Shown one piece after another: positions 34,425 to 44,700 of a stretch of 64,000 nucleotides of DNA. The position numbers were made by a program, and so were the translations under genes. Every line of letters starts with the position of its first letter. The stretch's first letter is position 1. The notes under the pieces were generated by a model. The model was given only the letters and a program-made list of their open reading frames with translations. It was not told where the DNA came from and searched no databases. The stretch spans positions 62,001 through 126,000 of the forward strand of contig NZ_JANIDX010000006.1 of NCBI RefSeq assembly GCF_026385485.1. Direction: 5' to 3'. This DNA comes from Bombella pollinis. GTDB taxonomy: Bacteria > Pseudomonadota > Alphaproteobacteria > Acetobacterales > Acetobacteraceae.

Positions 34425-34817
34425 ATGGCCAAGGCTGCCGCACCGCGTATTCGTAAGAAGGAGCGTAAAAACATCATCTCTGGTGTTGCTCATGTTCTTT
34501 CGACCTTTAACAACACGATGATCACGATTGCTGATGCTCAGGGCAATGCGATTGCATGGTCTTCCTCTGGGGCTCAGGGCTTCAAGGGGTCTCGTAAGTC
34601 CACACCTTATGCGGCACAGGTTGCTGCTGAGGATGCTGGCCGTAAAGCCCGTGAGCATGGCATGGAAACGTTGGAGATTGAGGTCTCTGGTCCTGGTTCA
34701 GGGCGTGAGAGTGCTTTGCGTGCTTTGCAGGCCGTTGGTTTTACAATCACGTCTATTCGGGATATGACGCCAGTACCCCATAATGGTTGCCGTCCCCGTA
34801 AGCGTCGTCGCGTTTAA
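34425..34817 (+). CDS. rpsK: 30S ribosomal protein S11
   Basis: Platform protein near the Shine-Dalgarno helix, 130 residues. It contains HVLSTFNNTMITIAD and GSGRESALRALQAVG and ends with the conserved PHNGCRPRKRRRV. It is preceded by a 50-bp gap after rpsM and followed by the structured rpoA leader. Confidence 0.99.
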   Translation: MAKAAAPRIRKKERKNIISGVAHVLSTFNNTMITIADAQGNAIAWSSSGAQGFKGSRKSTPYAAQVAAEDAGRKAREHGMETLEIEVSGPGSGRESALRALQAVGFTITSIRDMTPVPHNGCRPRKRRRV

Positions 34818-34851
34818 GGCGGACAGTGTATTTGGCTGGGTTGGTTGTCAC

Positions 34852-34932
34852 GATTGGATGGTGCAACCAATCTGAGCTTTGGTAAGTTCGTACCGCACGA
34901 CATGTGCGGGCCTGGTACCGCCAGAATGGCGG
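34852..34932 (+). promoter_or_regulatory. rpoA leader with three hairpins
   Basis: The 135-bp rpsK-rpoA gap holds three consecutive 6-bp stems: GATTGG/CCAATC (34852-34872), CCGCAC/GTGCGG (34893-34909) and CCGCCA/TGGCGG (34918-34932), the last closed by GAA. None is followed by a T run. They may control rpoA translation or mRNA stability; no mechanism is established from sequence. Confidence 0.45.
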
Positions 34933-34952
34933 GCTTCGTTGTTTGAAAGGCC

Positions 34953-35978
34953 ATGATCTTGGTTCTCCAGAAAAATTGGCAGGCTCTCATCAAACCGGAG
35001 AAGCTTGAAGTCGAACCCGGCCCAGTTCCTTCCCGCATGGCGACCATTGTTGCTGAGCCGCTTGAGCGTGGCTTTGGGCTGACGGTGGGGAATGCTCTGC
35101 GTCGTATTCTTCTTTCATCTCTTCAGGGTGCTGCTGTTACGGCCATCCAGATTGATGGAGTCTTGCACGAGTTCTCCTCTGTAGCAGGTGTGCGTGAGGA
35201 TGTGACCGACATCGTGTTGAATGTGAAGCAGCTTGCTTTGCGTATGCACGGTGAGGGGCCAAAGCGTATGGTTCTTGCTGCGACAGGGCCGGGGGAAGTT
35301 ACAGCTGGGCAAATCCAAACAGGTCATGATATTGAAATCATGAACCCAGATTTGGTTATTTGTACGCTGGATGATGATGTCAAATTGGGCATGGAGTTTA
35401 CGGTGAATATGGGCAAGGGCTATGTCCCGGCCTCTGCAAACCGTCCTGATGATGCTCCGATTGGCTTAATCCCCATTGATGCGATTTACTCTCCCGTGCA
35501 GCGTGTCTCCTATAAAGTGGAGCCGACTCGTGTGGGGCAGGTTACTGACTATGATAAATTGCTCCTGAGTGTTGAGACGAATGGGGTGGTTACGCCGGAA
35601 GATGCCTTGGCATTAGCCGCGCGCATCATGCAGGATCAGCTTCAGCTCTTCATCAATTTTGATGAGCCGCGCCCGGTTCAGAATGAAGAGCCACAAGATG
35701 ACTTGCCCTTCAGCCGTCATCTGTTGCGTAAAGTGGATGAGCTTGAGCTTTCTGTGCGTAGTGCAAACTGCTTGAAGAACGACAATATTGTTTATATTGG
35801 CGATCTCGTGCAGAAGAGCGAGCAGGAAATGCTTCGGACTCCGAATTTCGGTCGTAAGTCGCTGAATGAGATCAAAGAGGTGCTAACAGGCATGGGCCTC
35901 TCGCTAGGGATGAATGTTCCTGCTTGGCCGCCGGAGAGCATCGAGGATCTGGCCCGGCGTCTCGATGAGACCTTCTAA
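34953..35978 (+). CDS. rpoA: RNA polymerase alpha subunit
   Basis: Assembly platform of RNA polymerase, 341 residues. The N-terminal dimerisation domain (with ERGFGLTVGNALRRILLSS) is joined by an acidic linker to the C-terminal domain that binds UP elements and activators (ANCLKNDNIVYIGDLVQ and LRTPNFGRKSLNEI). ATG 34953 is used; GAAAGG lies upstream. Confidence 0.98.
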   Translation: MILVLQKNWQALIKPEKLEVEPGPVPSRMATIVAEPLERGFGLTVGNALRRILLSSLQGAAVTAIQIDGVLHEFSSVAGVREDVTDIVLNVKQLALRMHGEGPKRMVLAATGPGEVTAGQIQTGHDIEIMNPDLVICTLDDDVKLGMEFTVNMGKGYVPASANRPDDAPIGLIPIDAIYSPVQRVSYKVEPTRVGQVTDYDKLLLSVETNGVVTPEDALALAARIMQDQLQLFINFDEPRPVQNEEPQDDLPFSRHLLRKVDELELSVRSANCLKNDNIVYIGDLVQKSEQEMLRTPNFGRKSLNEIKEVLTGMGLSLGMNVPAWPPESIEDLARRLDETF

Positions 35979-36022
35979 AAAGCCCCGGCTGGGAAGTTCG
36001 GGCAAAGGATTAGGGAAAGAAA

Positions 36023-36439
36023 ATGCGTCATAATCTGAGCGGACGTAAACTTGGCGTCACCTCCACTCATCGCGCGGCTATGTTCCGTAATATGGCTGTC
36101 GCACTCATCAAGCATGAGCAAATCTCCACAACGCTGCCAAAAGCGAAGGAGCTGCGTCCTGTTGTTGAGAAGCTGATCACCTTAGGCAAGCGCGGTACGC
36201 TTCATGCACGCCGTCAGGCTTTTGCTCAACTGCGTGACGATGCTATTGTGAGCAAGCTGTTCTCTGTTCTGGGGCAGCGTTATGCAAACCGTGCTGGCGG
36301 TTATAGCCGTGTGCTGAAGGCCGGTGTGCGTTATGGTGATAATGCCGATATGGCTGTGATTGAGCTGGTGGACCGTGAAGTTGCTGAAAAAGGCAAAGAT
36401 AGCGGGCCAGTGCAGAAAGAAAATCAAGAAGCAGCTTGA
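36023..36439 (+). CDS. rplQ: 50S ribosomal protein L17
   Basis: Tunnel-exit protein, 138 residues. It begins MRHNLSGRKLGVTSTHRAAMFRN and has a basic core plus a glutamate/lysine-rich tail. Last gene of the superoperon, followed by a clear intrinsic terminator at 36468-36499. Confidence 0.99.
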   Translation: MRHNLSGRKLGVTSTHRAAMFRNMAVALIKHEQISTTLPKAKELRPVVEKLITLGKRGTLHARRQAFAQLRDDAIVSKLFSVLGQRYANRAGGYSRVLKAGVRYGDNADMAVIELVDREVAEKGKDSGPVQKENQEAA

Positions 36440-36467
36440 GCTTTTTCTCCAATAGGAGAATAAAGGA

Positions 36468-36499
36468 AAGGTCGGTGCTTTTAGGCATCGGCCTTTTTT
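36468..36499 (+). terminator. Intrinsic terminator of the ribosomal superoperon
   Basis: An 11-bp stem with two G-T pairs (36468-36478 with 36485-36495) is closed by a six-base loop and followed by a T run to 36499. Standard rho-independent form, 28 nt after the rplQ stop. Confidence 0.85.
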
Positions 36500-36539
36500 C
36501 GTGGGTTGAGCGTAACCCCTTAGAAAAGCAGGTGTAGCC

Positions 36540-36707
36540 ATGAGTTCTGATCTGATAAATGCATGCCACTCTATTCTGGGGCTTGTAAGGGATGTGATGG
36601 AAGACCTCGTGATGGATCATCCATGGGGATGGACGGGGTTAGCCTTCATTGTGGGGTTGCTTTTCGGGCGGAAAAAGATGGCTAGCCGTGAGGAGGCTTC
36701 CTCCTAA
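36540..36707 (+). CDS. Small membrane-anchored protein (55 aa), ElaB/DUF883-like layout
   Basis: A short gene between the rplQ terminator and a bidirectional terminator. The start ATG has GCAGGT 6 nt upstream. The product is an amphipathic N-terminal segment (DLINACHSILGLVRDVMEDL), then HPWGWTGLAFIVGLLFGRKK, a single membrane helix with a positive flank. This matches the tail of ribosome-associated ElaB/YqjD-type proteins, though it is too short to be sure. The CsbD-like protein at 46380 ends the same way (ERPFVALGIITLVGLVLGR). It could be co-transcribed by readthrough from rplQ. Function unknown. Confidence 0.65.
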   Translation: MSSDLINACHSILGLVRDVMEDLVMDHPWGWTGLAFIVGLLFGRKKMASREEASS

Positions 36708-36724
36708 AAAGGAGGCGGTTGTGT

Positions 36725-36763
36725 AAAAAAAGGGCGTCCCTGTAAGAGGAGACGCCTTTTTTT
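36725..36763. terminator. Bidirectional terminator between convergent units
   Basis: An A run (36725-36731), a stem GGCGTC/GACGCC with an inner CCT/AGG extension and a one-base bulge (36733-36756), and a T run (36757-36763). It can end transcripts from both the plus-strand small gene and the minus-strand efflux operon. Confidence 0.85.
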
Positions 36764-36775
36764 ATGCGTAAGGTT

Positions 36776-38296
36776 TTAGTTTTTATCTTTTTGGATGAAG
36801 CTGGGGAGGAAGGGATTATCTGTTTGTAAGGAGGCCTTGCTGGGTAGTTTGCTCCTATTCCATCCCCCACCTAGGTCTGTGATGAGGCGTAGTGTGCTGA
36901 TGACGCGTTGTTGTTGGATTTGCAGCCGCATTTCTTCATATTGTAGGGCCGTTTGTTGGGCCGTGATGACGGTGGTGTAGATTTGTGTCCCGGCAAGATA
37001 TTCGTTCATAGAGACGGTGACGGCCTCTTGTGCGCTGCGTAAAGCTTGCTCTTGGAAAGTTATCTGGTCACCAAGATAATGTAGGTTCGAGAGTTGGTCC
37101 TCGGTATCTTGCAGAGCCTTTAGCACCACTTGGCGGTAATTGGCTACGGCACCGTCATAATCGGCTTCGGCTTCCCGCACAGCAGCGGAGCGCGCGCCGC
37201 CTTCAAACAGGGTCTCATTCGCTGCGGCCCCGAGGGACCATGTGCGTGTGGCAAGTTGGATGAGATGTTGGATGGGGTTACCGCTATAACCATAGCTGGC
37301 TGAGAGGCTAATTTGTGGGAAGAAGGCCCCAATCTCATAGCCGATTTCAGCATTATAGCTTTCCATTTCCCGCTCGGCTTGGGCGATGTCGGGCCGCCTT
37401 TGGAGGAGGTCAGAAGGTATGAAATGAGGAATTGTTGGTAAGGTAAAGGGGAGAGGGGCGTGTGGAATTGTCACATCGGCTGGGGGATGACCTGTTAAGA
37501 CAGCAATAGCATGCTCATATTGCGCACGCGTTACACGGGCACCAGAGAGACTCGCTTGAGTTGATTCGTATTGATAGCGTGCCTGAAAAATGCTCGTAGG
37601 GTCTGCTACACCGGCTGCATATTGGTTATTGAGGATTTCGAGGTTATGCAGATAGAGGCGGACATTGCGGTCGTAAAGGTCAATTAAGCTATCCTGATAG
37701 CGGAGATTCATATAGTCGCTTGCTAATTCTAGCTCGTAAGAGAGGCGCATATTGGCGAGCAAAGCGGCATTGGCTTGCGTTGAAGCTACTTGTTGTTGGA
37801 TTTGGCGACGAATCATGCCCCATACGTCAATGGTCCAGCTTGCACTTGGACCGGTGGCCCATGTGTTGGTGGTTGTGACGAAGGTATGGGGGCTCTCAGG
37901 GAGCCCGCTTGGGGTGCGTCTTCCGCTAGAATTACGATTAAAGCTGAACTTGCCGTTAAGGGTAGGAAAAAGGCTAGCGCGAACGGAATCAATCATCGCA
38001 CGGGCTTTGCGATATTGCGCCTCATATTGCTTTAAGCTTTGGTTAGAGCGGCTAACCTCTTCTTCTAATTTATTTAGGGTTGGGTCGTTAAACACTCGCC
38101 ACCAATCACCTTTGGGTAAGGTGCTGAGGTAAGGATTGGCTTTTTCCCATCCGGCAGGCGGGGGAGCTTCTTTAAAGCGGGGTGAAATAATGGCTTGAGG
38201 CATATCGTAATCCGGCCCGACCATACATCCGCTTAGAGTAAGGCTAAGTCCTGTTGTTAGGATGGCAATTGAAAGGGTACGAGAGGGAAGAGGCAT
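36776..38296 (-). CDS. RND efflux outer-membrane lipoprotein, NodT family (mdt operon)
   Basis: TolC-like channel partner of the MdtABC-like pump, 506 residues. The start at 38296 gives a lipoprotein signal peptide with lipobox LSGC (Cys24); an upstream in-frame ATG at 38341 adds 15 hydrophobic residues and spoils the n-region. The mid-protein hallmark LLQRRPDIAQAEREM and a second OEP repeat with LFEGGARSAAVREAE are present. It is the last gene of the operon, about 120 bp after mdtC, and ends at the shared terminator. Confidence 0.93.
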   Translation of the reverse strand: MPLPSRTLSIAILTTGLSLTLSGCMVGPDYDMPQAIISPRFKEAPPPAGWEKANPYLSTLPKGDWWRVFNDPTLNKLEEEVSRSNQSLKQYEAQYRKARAMIDSVRASLFPTLNGKFSFNRNSSGRRTPSGLPESPHTFVTTTNTWATGPSASWTIDVWGMIRRQIQQQVASTQANAALLANMRLSYELELASDYMNLRYQDSLIDLYDRNVRLYLHNLEILNNQYAAGVADPTSIFQARYQYESTQASLSGARVTRAQYEHAIAVLTGHPPADVTIPHAPLPFTLPTIPHFIPSDLLQRRPDIAQAEREMESYNAEIGYEIGAFFPQISLSASYGYSGNPIQHLIQLATRTWSLGAAANETLFEGGARSAAVREAEADYDGAVANYRQVVLKALQDTEDQLSNLHYLGDQITFQEQALRSAQEAVTVSMNEYLAGTQIYTTVITAQQTALQYEEMRLQIQQQRVISTLRLITDLGGGWNRSKLPSKASLQTDNPFLPSFIQKDKN

Positions 38297-38419
38297 GATA
38301 ATCCGCAATAAGACGAAACAAGCAGCGATATAATGAGACATGCTATACCAGCAGAGGCTTGCATAAAGGTAGTCATTACTTTTTTAGATTTGTAAAATCT
38401 ACAGCCATATCACTGCGTG

Positions 38420-41400
38420 TTAGTCGGCTTTGGGGGAATGGTGAGGCATCCAAGAGCGCATGTGTTGGCTTAGTCTGTCTAGGGAGAGATAAGCTACGGG
38501 GGTGGTGTATAGGGTCAGGAGTTGGCTTAGGCAGAGGCCACCGAGAATAGCGAGGCCGAGCGGTTTACGCATCTCGCTCCCATAATCCCCGCCGATGAGC
38601 AATGGGACAGCCCCTAAAGCCGCGGCGAAGGTTGTCATCAAAATAGGGCGGAAGCGTAACCGGCTTGCGGTCATGATGGCTTCTTGTGCGGATTTGCCAT
38701 GCTGGCGGGCTTGGATGGCAAAGTCGATCAGCATAATGGCGTTCTTTTTCACAATGCCGATGAGCAAAATAACACCGATGAGGGTGAGGAGGGAGAAAGG
38801 CTGGCCAAAGAGGGTAACAGCCAATAAGGCTCCTACGCCGGCTGAAGGAAGGGTGGAGAGGATTGTTAGCGGGTGGACTAAGCTTTCATATAAAATACCG
38901 AGGACGACATAAACGGCTATTAACGCGGCGAGAATTAGGAGCGGCTCTCGGCTTACAGATTTTTGCAAACTGGCTGCATTGCCAGCGAAGCCACCTTGAA
39001 TCTCGCGTGGGAGATGGAGTTGCACCATGGCTTGGTTAATTGCGGTAATGGCGTCCCCTAAAGCGGCACCGGGGGCGAGGTTGAAGGATAGAGTTGTCGC
39101 GACAAACTGGCCTTGATGATTAACAGCGAGGGGGTCATTGACCTGTTTTAAGGGGCCAAGCAGAGGAAGGGGGACCATAGTCTCACTGCGTGTTGTAACG
39201 GCAGAGCCATTAGAGGCGGACTTACCTCCTGCAAGGGCATTAGCAACAGAGTTTAGATAAGAGAGCTGCCCTTCGGAGAGTGATGCGCTGGAGGTGTCAT
39301 GCGCACGGACACGGATATTATTGGTGGCATAAGCCCCGTTGGCTGTACCGCCTGTTACACTCACCCGCATTTGCGTGAGGAAGTGCGGGTCGGACCAGAA
39401 GATGGGTGCGGCCTCCATAATGACGCGATATTGATTTAATGGCTCATAAATCACAGAGGCTGCGCGTTGGCCAAAAGCGTCATAAAGCGCGTTGCTGGCG
39501 AGCTGCGGGGTAATGTTATAGCGGGCTTCTACATCGCGTGTGAGGGCGAGGGTGATGCCACGGCCGCCTTGCTCCATATCAGAGGTTACATCAGTGAGCA
39601 TAGGCAAGTGTGAGAGGGCTTCAACCACGCGTGGGGTCCATTGGTAAAGCTCCTCGGCAGAGTTGCCCTGTAAGCTATATTGATACGCCCCATCAGTTGA
39701 GCGCGCGCCCCCGCCGATGAGGCTCGGTAGGCGGAGGCGGAGGGATAGCCCGGCTTGGTGAGAAAAAAGATGGTTCAAGCGATTAATCGTGACAGAGATA
39801 TCATCCTTGCGTTCTCCCTTCGGCTTGAGGGTGATGAACATATTGACCGAATTAGAGGAGCGTTTGCCTAACCCCCCAATCGCACTGATGACATCAGGGT
39901 CTTGGGCGAGGCGTTTTTCGGCCCTAATGGTGAGGGCCTGCAACGCATGGAAGGAAATATCCTGGTCTGCCACAAGCCGCCCCATAATCATACTCTGGTC
40001 CTGCTGGGGGAAGAGCTCCTTGGGCAGGGAGGTAAAGAGCCAACCGGCGAGGAGGAGGCTGAGCGGTAGGGAGAGGAGGACGAGTTTTGGATGGGCCATC
40101 ACAGCGTAGAGCGAGCGCATATAGCCTACGGTGAGGCGTTGGAAGCCATAATCCAGCTTATGGCTACACCATTTTAGGCTGGTGCGGATTATCCCTGTGG
40201 AGGTGCGCGCCTGTTTATGCTCTTGCAGAGCGAGAAGCTGAGCACTGAGCATGGGGGCTAAGGTTAGGGATAACACCATCGAGACACAAAGTGCGATGAT
40301 GATTGTCATGGCAAATTCATGAAAGAAAAGGCCAGAAACCCCTTCCATCAGCAAGATGGGGAGAAAAACGACAATCAGCGATAAAGTGATGGACATGACG
40401 GTAAAGACGACCTCCCCCGTGCCGTCTATGGCCGCTTTATAGGCAGATTTTCCCATTTCCTGATGGCGTGTGATGTTCTCCAACACCACAATGGCATCAT
40501 CCACAACAAAGCCTGTGACGATGGTGAGAGCCATTAGCGACATCACATCAAGCTGATAGCCTAGCAGCTTCATAAAGGCGAATGTGGTGATGATGGAAGC
40601 GGGGACGACAAGCGCAGGGATGAGGACAGCTACCCCATCGCGTAGGAAGAAAAGAACGACCAGAACCACTAACCCCACAGCGAGGATGAGGGTCCGTTGT
40701 GTATCAGCCAGTGAGGCGCGAATGGTGACGGAGCGGTCAAGCTGGAGGTCCAAACGTGTATTACCCGGCAAAGCTGTGCGGAGGAGCGGCAAACGTGCTT
40801 TTAGCCCGTCGGTCGTTTGGATGATGTTAGCCCCACTTTGGGGATAAACGGTGCAGATAATATCTGGCTGACCATTTACATAACCTGCTTGGCGGAGGTC
40901 TTCCGCACTATCAACGACATCAGCGACATCGGAGAGGCGGACAGGTTGGTTATTGCGATAGGCGATGATGAGGGAGCGATAGGCACTTGCTTGTGTGGCT
41001 TGGTCATTCGTAGCGAGGATGAAACGCTGATTATGGCTCTCGATAAAACCTTTGGGCGTATGGGCGTTAGCAGAGGTTAGAGCGGCGCGAATATCCTCAA
41101 ACCCAATCCCATAGCGGAAGAGCCGTAACGGATTAACCTCCACACGGACAGCGGGTAAGGCACTGCCGCGAATATCGACATTGCCAACACCCTCTACTTG
41201 GCTAAGGCCGGGGAGGACGATGTTATTGGCGAAATCATAAAGCTGCTGAGGGGTACGGGTTGAGGAGGTGAGCGTAAGGACCATGATAGGCGGCCCATTC
41301 GCATTGGCCTTCATATAGCTAGGGTCGCTGCGGAGGGTTGTAGGCAAGTCTTGCCGTGCAGCGCGGAGGGCTGATTGGACATCGCGCGCGGCCCCATTAA

Positions 41401-41701
41401 TATCGCGTGAGAGGTCAAATTGGAGGAGGATGCGGGTTTGATTAACGGTGGATTGGGAGGTCATTTCCCGCACCCCCGCAATGGCCCCCAAATGACGCTC
41501 TAAAGGCTCGGCGATGGTGCTAGCAATTTCAGACGGGGAGCCGCCGGGCTGGTTGGCAATCACCATCACCACAGGGTAATCGACATCGGGTAAGTCCGAG
41601 ATGGGAAGATAATGATAGCCAAGGCAGCCTGCAAGAATCATCGCCAGCGTCATGAGGAGCGTGCCGACGGGGCGACTGACAAAGAGGCGAATTAACCTCA
41701 C
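38420..41701 (-). CDS. mdtC: RND multidrug efflux permease, MdtC-like
   Basis: Inner-membrane RND subunit, 1093 residues. It has the TM4 aspartate pair (GFVVDDAIVVLEN) and the TM10 lysine motif (GIVKKNAIMLIDFA), so the proton relay looks complete. It begins MRLIRLFVSRPVGTLLM and resembles MdtC more than MdtB. Its ATG overlaps the mdtB stop (ATGA), which fits co-translation of the B2C heteromultimer known for MdtBC. The exact drug range is unknown. Confidence 0.9.
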   Translation of the reverse strand: MRLIRLFVSRPVGTLLMTLAMILAGCLGYHYLPISDLPDVDYPVVMVIANQPGGSPSEIASTIAEPLERHLGAIAGVREMTSQSTVNQTRILLQFDLSRDINGAARDVQSALRAARQDLPTTLRSDPSYMKANANGPPIMVLTLTSSTRTPQQLYDFANNIVLPGLSQVEGVGNVDIRGSALPAVRVEVNPLRLFRYGIGFEDIRAALTSANAHTPKGFIESHNQRFILATNDQATQASAYRSLIIAYRNNQPVRLSDVADVVDSAEDLRQAGYVNGQPDIICTVYPQSGANIIQTTDGLKARLPLLRTALPGNTRLDLQLDRSVTIRASLADTQRTLILAVGLVVLVVLFFLRDGVAVLIPALVVPASIITTFAFMKLLGYQLDVMSLMALTIVTGFVVDDAIVVLENITRHQEMGKSAYKAAIDGTGEVVFTVMSITLSLIVVFLPILLMEGVSGLFFHEFAMTIIIALCVSMVLSLTLAPMLSAQLLALQEHKQARTSTGIIRTSLKWCSHKLDYGFQRLTVGYMRSLYAVMAHPKLVLLSLPLSLLLAGWLFTSLPKELFPQQDQSMIMGRLVADQDISFHALQALTIRAEKRLAQDPDVISAIGGLGKRSSNSVNMFITLKPKGERKDDISVTINRLNHLFSHQAGLSLRLRLPSLIGGGARSTDGAYQYSLQGNSAEELYQWTPRVVEALSHLPMLTDVTSDMEQGGRGITLALTRDVEARYNITPQLASNALYDAFGQRAASVIYEPLNQYRVIMEAAPIFWSDPHFLTQMRVSVTGGTANGAYATNNIRVRAHDTSSASLSEGQLSYLNSVANALAGGKSASNGSAVTTRSETMVPLPLLGPLKQVNDPLAVNHQGQFVATTLSFNLAPGAALGDAITAINQAMVQLHLPREIQGGFAGNAASLQKSVSREPLLILAALIAVYVVLGILYESLVHPLTILSTLPSAGVGALLAVTLFGQPFSLLTLIGVILLIGIVKKNAIMLIDFAIQARQHGKSAQEAIMTASRLRFRPILMTTFAAALGAVPLLIGGDYGSEMRKPLGLAILGGLCLSQLLTLYTTPVAYLSLDRLSQHMRSWMPHHSPKAD

Positions 41702-44700
41702 GGGGTTTGCGCAGGATGTTCAGATTTATGGAGGTATTTTTGGACAACCCCTCGCACCTTCAAGCTACAAGTGTTCATAAAGAGATAAATCACCGGCGTG
41801 GTAAAGAGCGTCAGCAGTTGGGAGAGCATCAATCCAAAGACAATTGCCACGCCCAGCGGGCGGCGTAATTCCGTCCCTGTGCCGCTGCTGAGGAGGAGGG
41901 GGAGTGCCCCAAAAAGGGCGGCGAGTGTTGTCATCAAAATCGGGCGGAAGCGGAGCAAAGCGGCTTGGCGTATGGCCTCAATGGGGGGGAGGTTATCTTG
42001 TCGCTCCGCTTGGAGGGCGAAGTCGATCATCATAATCGCGTTTTTCTTGACGATGCCGATGAGCAGCACAATGCCGATAATGCCCATAATATCCAAGGGC
42101 ATCCCAAAGCCATAAAGCCCTAGGAACGCCCCAATCGCAGCGGAGGGGAGGGTAGAGAGAATGGTGATAGGGTGAATGAAGCTCTCATACAGCACGCCTA
42201 GCACGATATAGACCGCTACAATCGCAGCAATGACGAGGCCGAGCTCATTGCCCAGTGCATTTTTAAAAGCAGCAGCCGTGCCTTGGAAAGCGGTTTGGAA
42301 GGTGCCGGGGAGGCCAATCTTCTGGCGGATATGCTCAATGGCGGTTGTGGCCTCTCCCAGCGCATGATGTGGCGCGAGATTGAAAGAAATTGTCGTGGCG
42401 GGGAATTGCCCATAATGCGTGATGAGCAAAGGCGAGGTCAGCCGGCTTAGGCTGGTGACTTGCAAGAGCGGTACTAACCCAGAGGTCGGCTGGCGTGTTG
42501 GTCCGCTCGTGCTGCCTCCTGCCTCGGAGGCGATACCCGGTAGATAAAGCTGGGAGAGAGAGCGTTGGCTCTGTTGGAAGCGCGGGTCAGCCTCCAAAAT
42601 GACACGATATTGGTTGGATTGTGTGTAGATGGTGGAAACCTGCCGTTGGCCAAAACTATCATAAAGCAAATTATCGACCGTCTGTGGGGTGATGGAATAA
42701 CGCGCCCCATTGGTACGGTCCAGCGTAAGCATAGCCGTTAGACCATCCGCTTGGAGGTCGGAGGTCACATCATTGAGGGAAGGCTCATGCTTGAGGGCGT
42801 CAAGAAAACGCGGCACCCAGAGGGAGAAATCGTCATAATCGGGTGTTTCAAGCATGAATTGATATTGCATGGCTGAGACGGATGTCTCCAGCGAGAGGTC
42901 TTGGACGGGCTGGGTGTAAAGATGCGTGCCGGGGAGGGCGCGTGCTGCGGCATTAAGCCGGGCTTGTATGGCATCAAGGGAGCTTTCTCGTTTTTCTTTG
43001 GGCTTTAGATTAATGAGAAACCGGCCGGAATTGAGGGTCATATTTTGCCCATCAATCCCGATAAAGGAGGAGAGGCTCACCACATCAGGGTCTTGGAGGA
43101 TGAGCCGTCCGAGTTCAGCTTGCCGTGTTTTCATGCCCTCAAAAGATATATTAGCCGGCATGACGGAAATCCCCTGTATGACACCGCTATCTTGGGAGGG
43201 GAAAAAGCCTTTCGGTATGCCCCATGCGAGCAGACCGGTCATGAGAATACTCGCTACGGCGACAATGAGGGTTAATGGTTGGTGGCGAAAGACAATCTCT
43301 AAGCCGCGATCATATTGGGTGATGAGCCAGTCCATCATCTCTTGCATGAAGTCGGCAAAGCGTGTGAGCCAATGTACTCTCTCCTGTGGCGTGCTGTTGG
43401 GTTTGTGGCGTTCACTTAGCATACGCGCGCACATCATCGGCACGAGGGTGATGGAGATAAGAGCCGAGAGGGAGATAGTGATGGCCAAGGTCATCGCGAA
43501 TTCATGGAAGAGACGCCCCACCACATCGCTCATAAAAAGCAGCGGGATAAGCACAGCAATTAGTGAGACTGTGAGTGAGATGATGGTAAAGCCAATCTCT
43601 TTGGCCCCTTTAAGGGCGGCTGTATAACGGTCCTCGCCTGCTTCTACAAAGCGGGAGATATTTTCAATCACCACAATGGCATCATCCACCACAAAGCCGG
43701 AGGCAATGGTAAGGGACATAAGGGAGAGATTATCCAGCGAGAAGCCCAGCAAATACATTGCCGAGAGTGTCCCAATTAGCGAGAGAGGGACAGAAAGGCC
43801 GGGGATGATGGTCGCAGGGATATTGCAAAGAAAGACAAAAATCACCCCCACAACGAGTAGCATCGCCAAGATAAGCTCTAGCCCAACATCATGAACAGAG
43901 GCGCGGATGGTGGTGGTACGGTCTGTTAAGGGGACAATATCAATCCCCGGTGGGAGGTCTTGTTGTAAGCGGGGGAGAATGGCGCGTACATTATCAGCCA
44001 CGGCAATCACATTCGCGCCGGGTTGGCGTTGAATATTGAGGATAAGAGCCGGGGTTTTATTAGCCCATGCCGCAAGCTGGTTATTTTCGGCCCCCTCCAC
44101 AACGCGCCCAACATCTCGTAAGCGGATAGGCCCGTTATTTTGATACGCAATGACCTGATTCATAAGTTGTTCAACGGATTGTATTTGCCCATCAATGCGG
44201 AGCGAGGTCGCATGATGGGGGCCATCGAACGTCCCTGTAGGGGAGTTGACATTCACCGTGCCGATGATGGTGCGGACAGTATCTAGCGCGATGCCGTATG
44301 AGGTAAGCTTAGGGATGTTGATTTGTATGCGATAAGCCTTGCGGTTCCCCCCGGAGAGGGTCACCAACCCCACACCGGAGATTTGGCTTATCTTTTGCTC
44401 TAAGCGTGTGTTGACGTAATCTTCCACCTCCGGTAGCGGCAAGGTGCGGGAGGTGATGCCGAGCGTCATGATGGGTGTATCAGCGGGGTTGACCTTGGCG
44501 TAAATCGGCGGGGCGGGGAGGTCATTAGGCAGGAGAGAGCCAGCATTATTGATGGCGGCTTGCACTTCTTGCTCGGCAATATCCATCTTCATGTCTAAGC
44601 CGAAGCGCAATGTGATGACAGAGGCCCCCCCAGAGGATTGGGAGGTCATTTGGTCTAACCCAGCCATCTGCCCTAATTGTGTCTCTAGCGGGGCTGTGAC

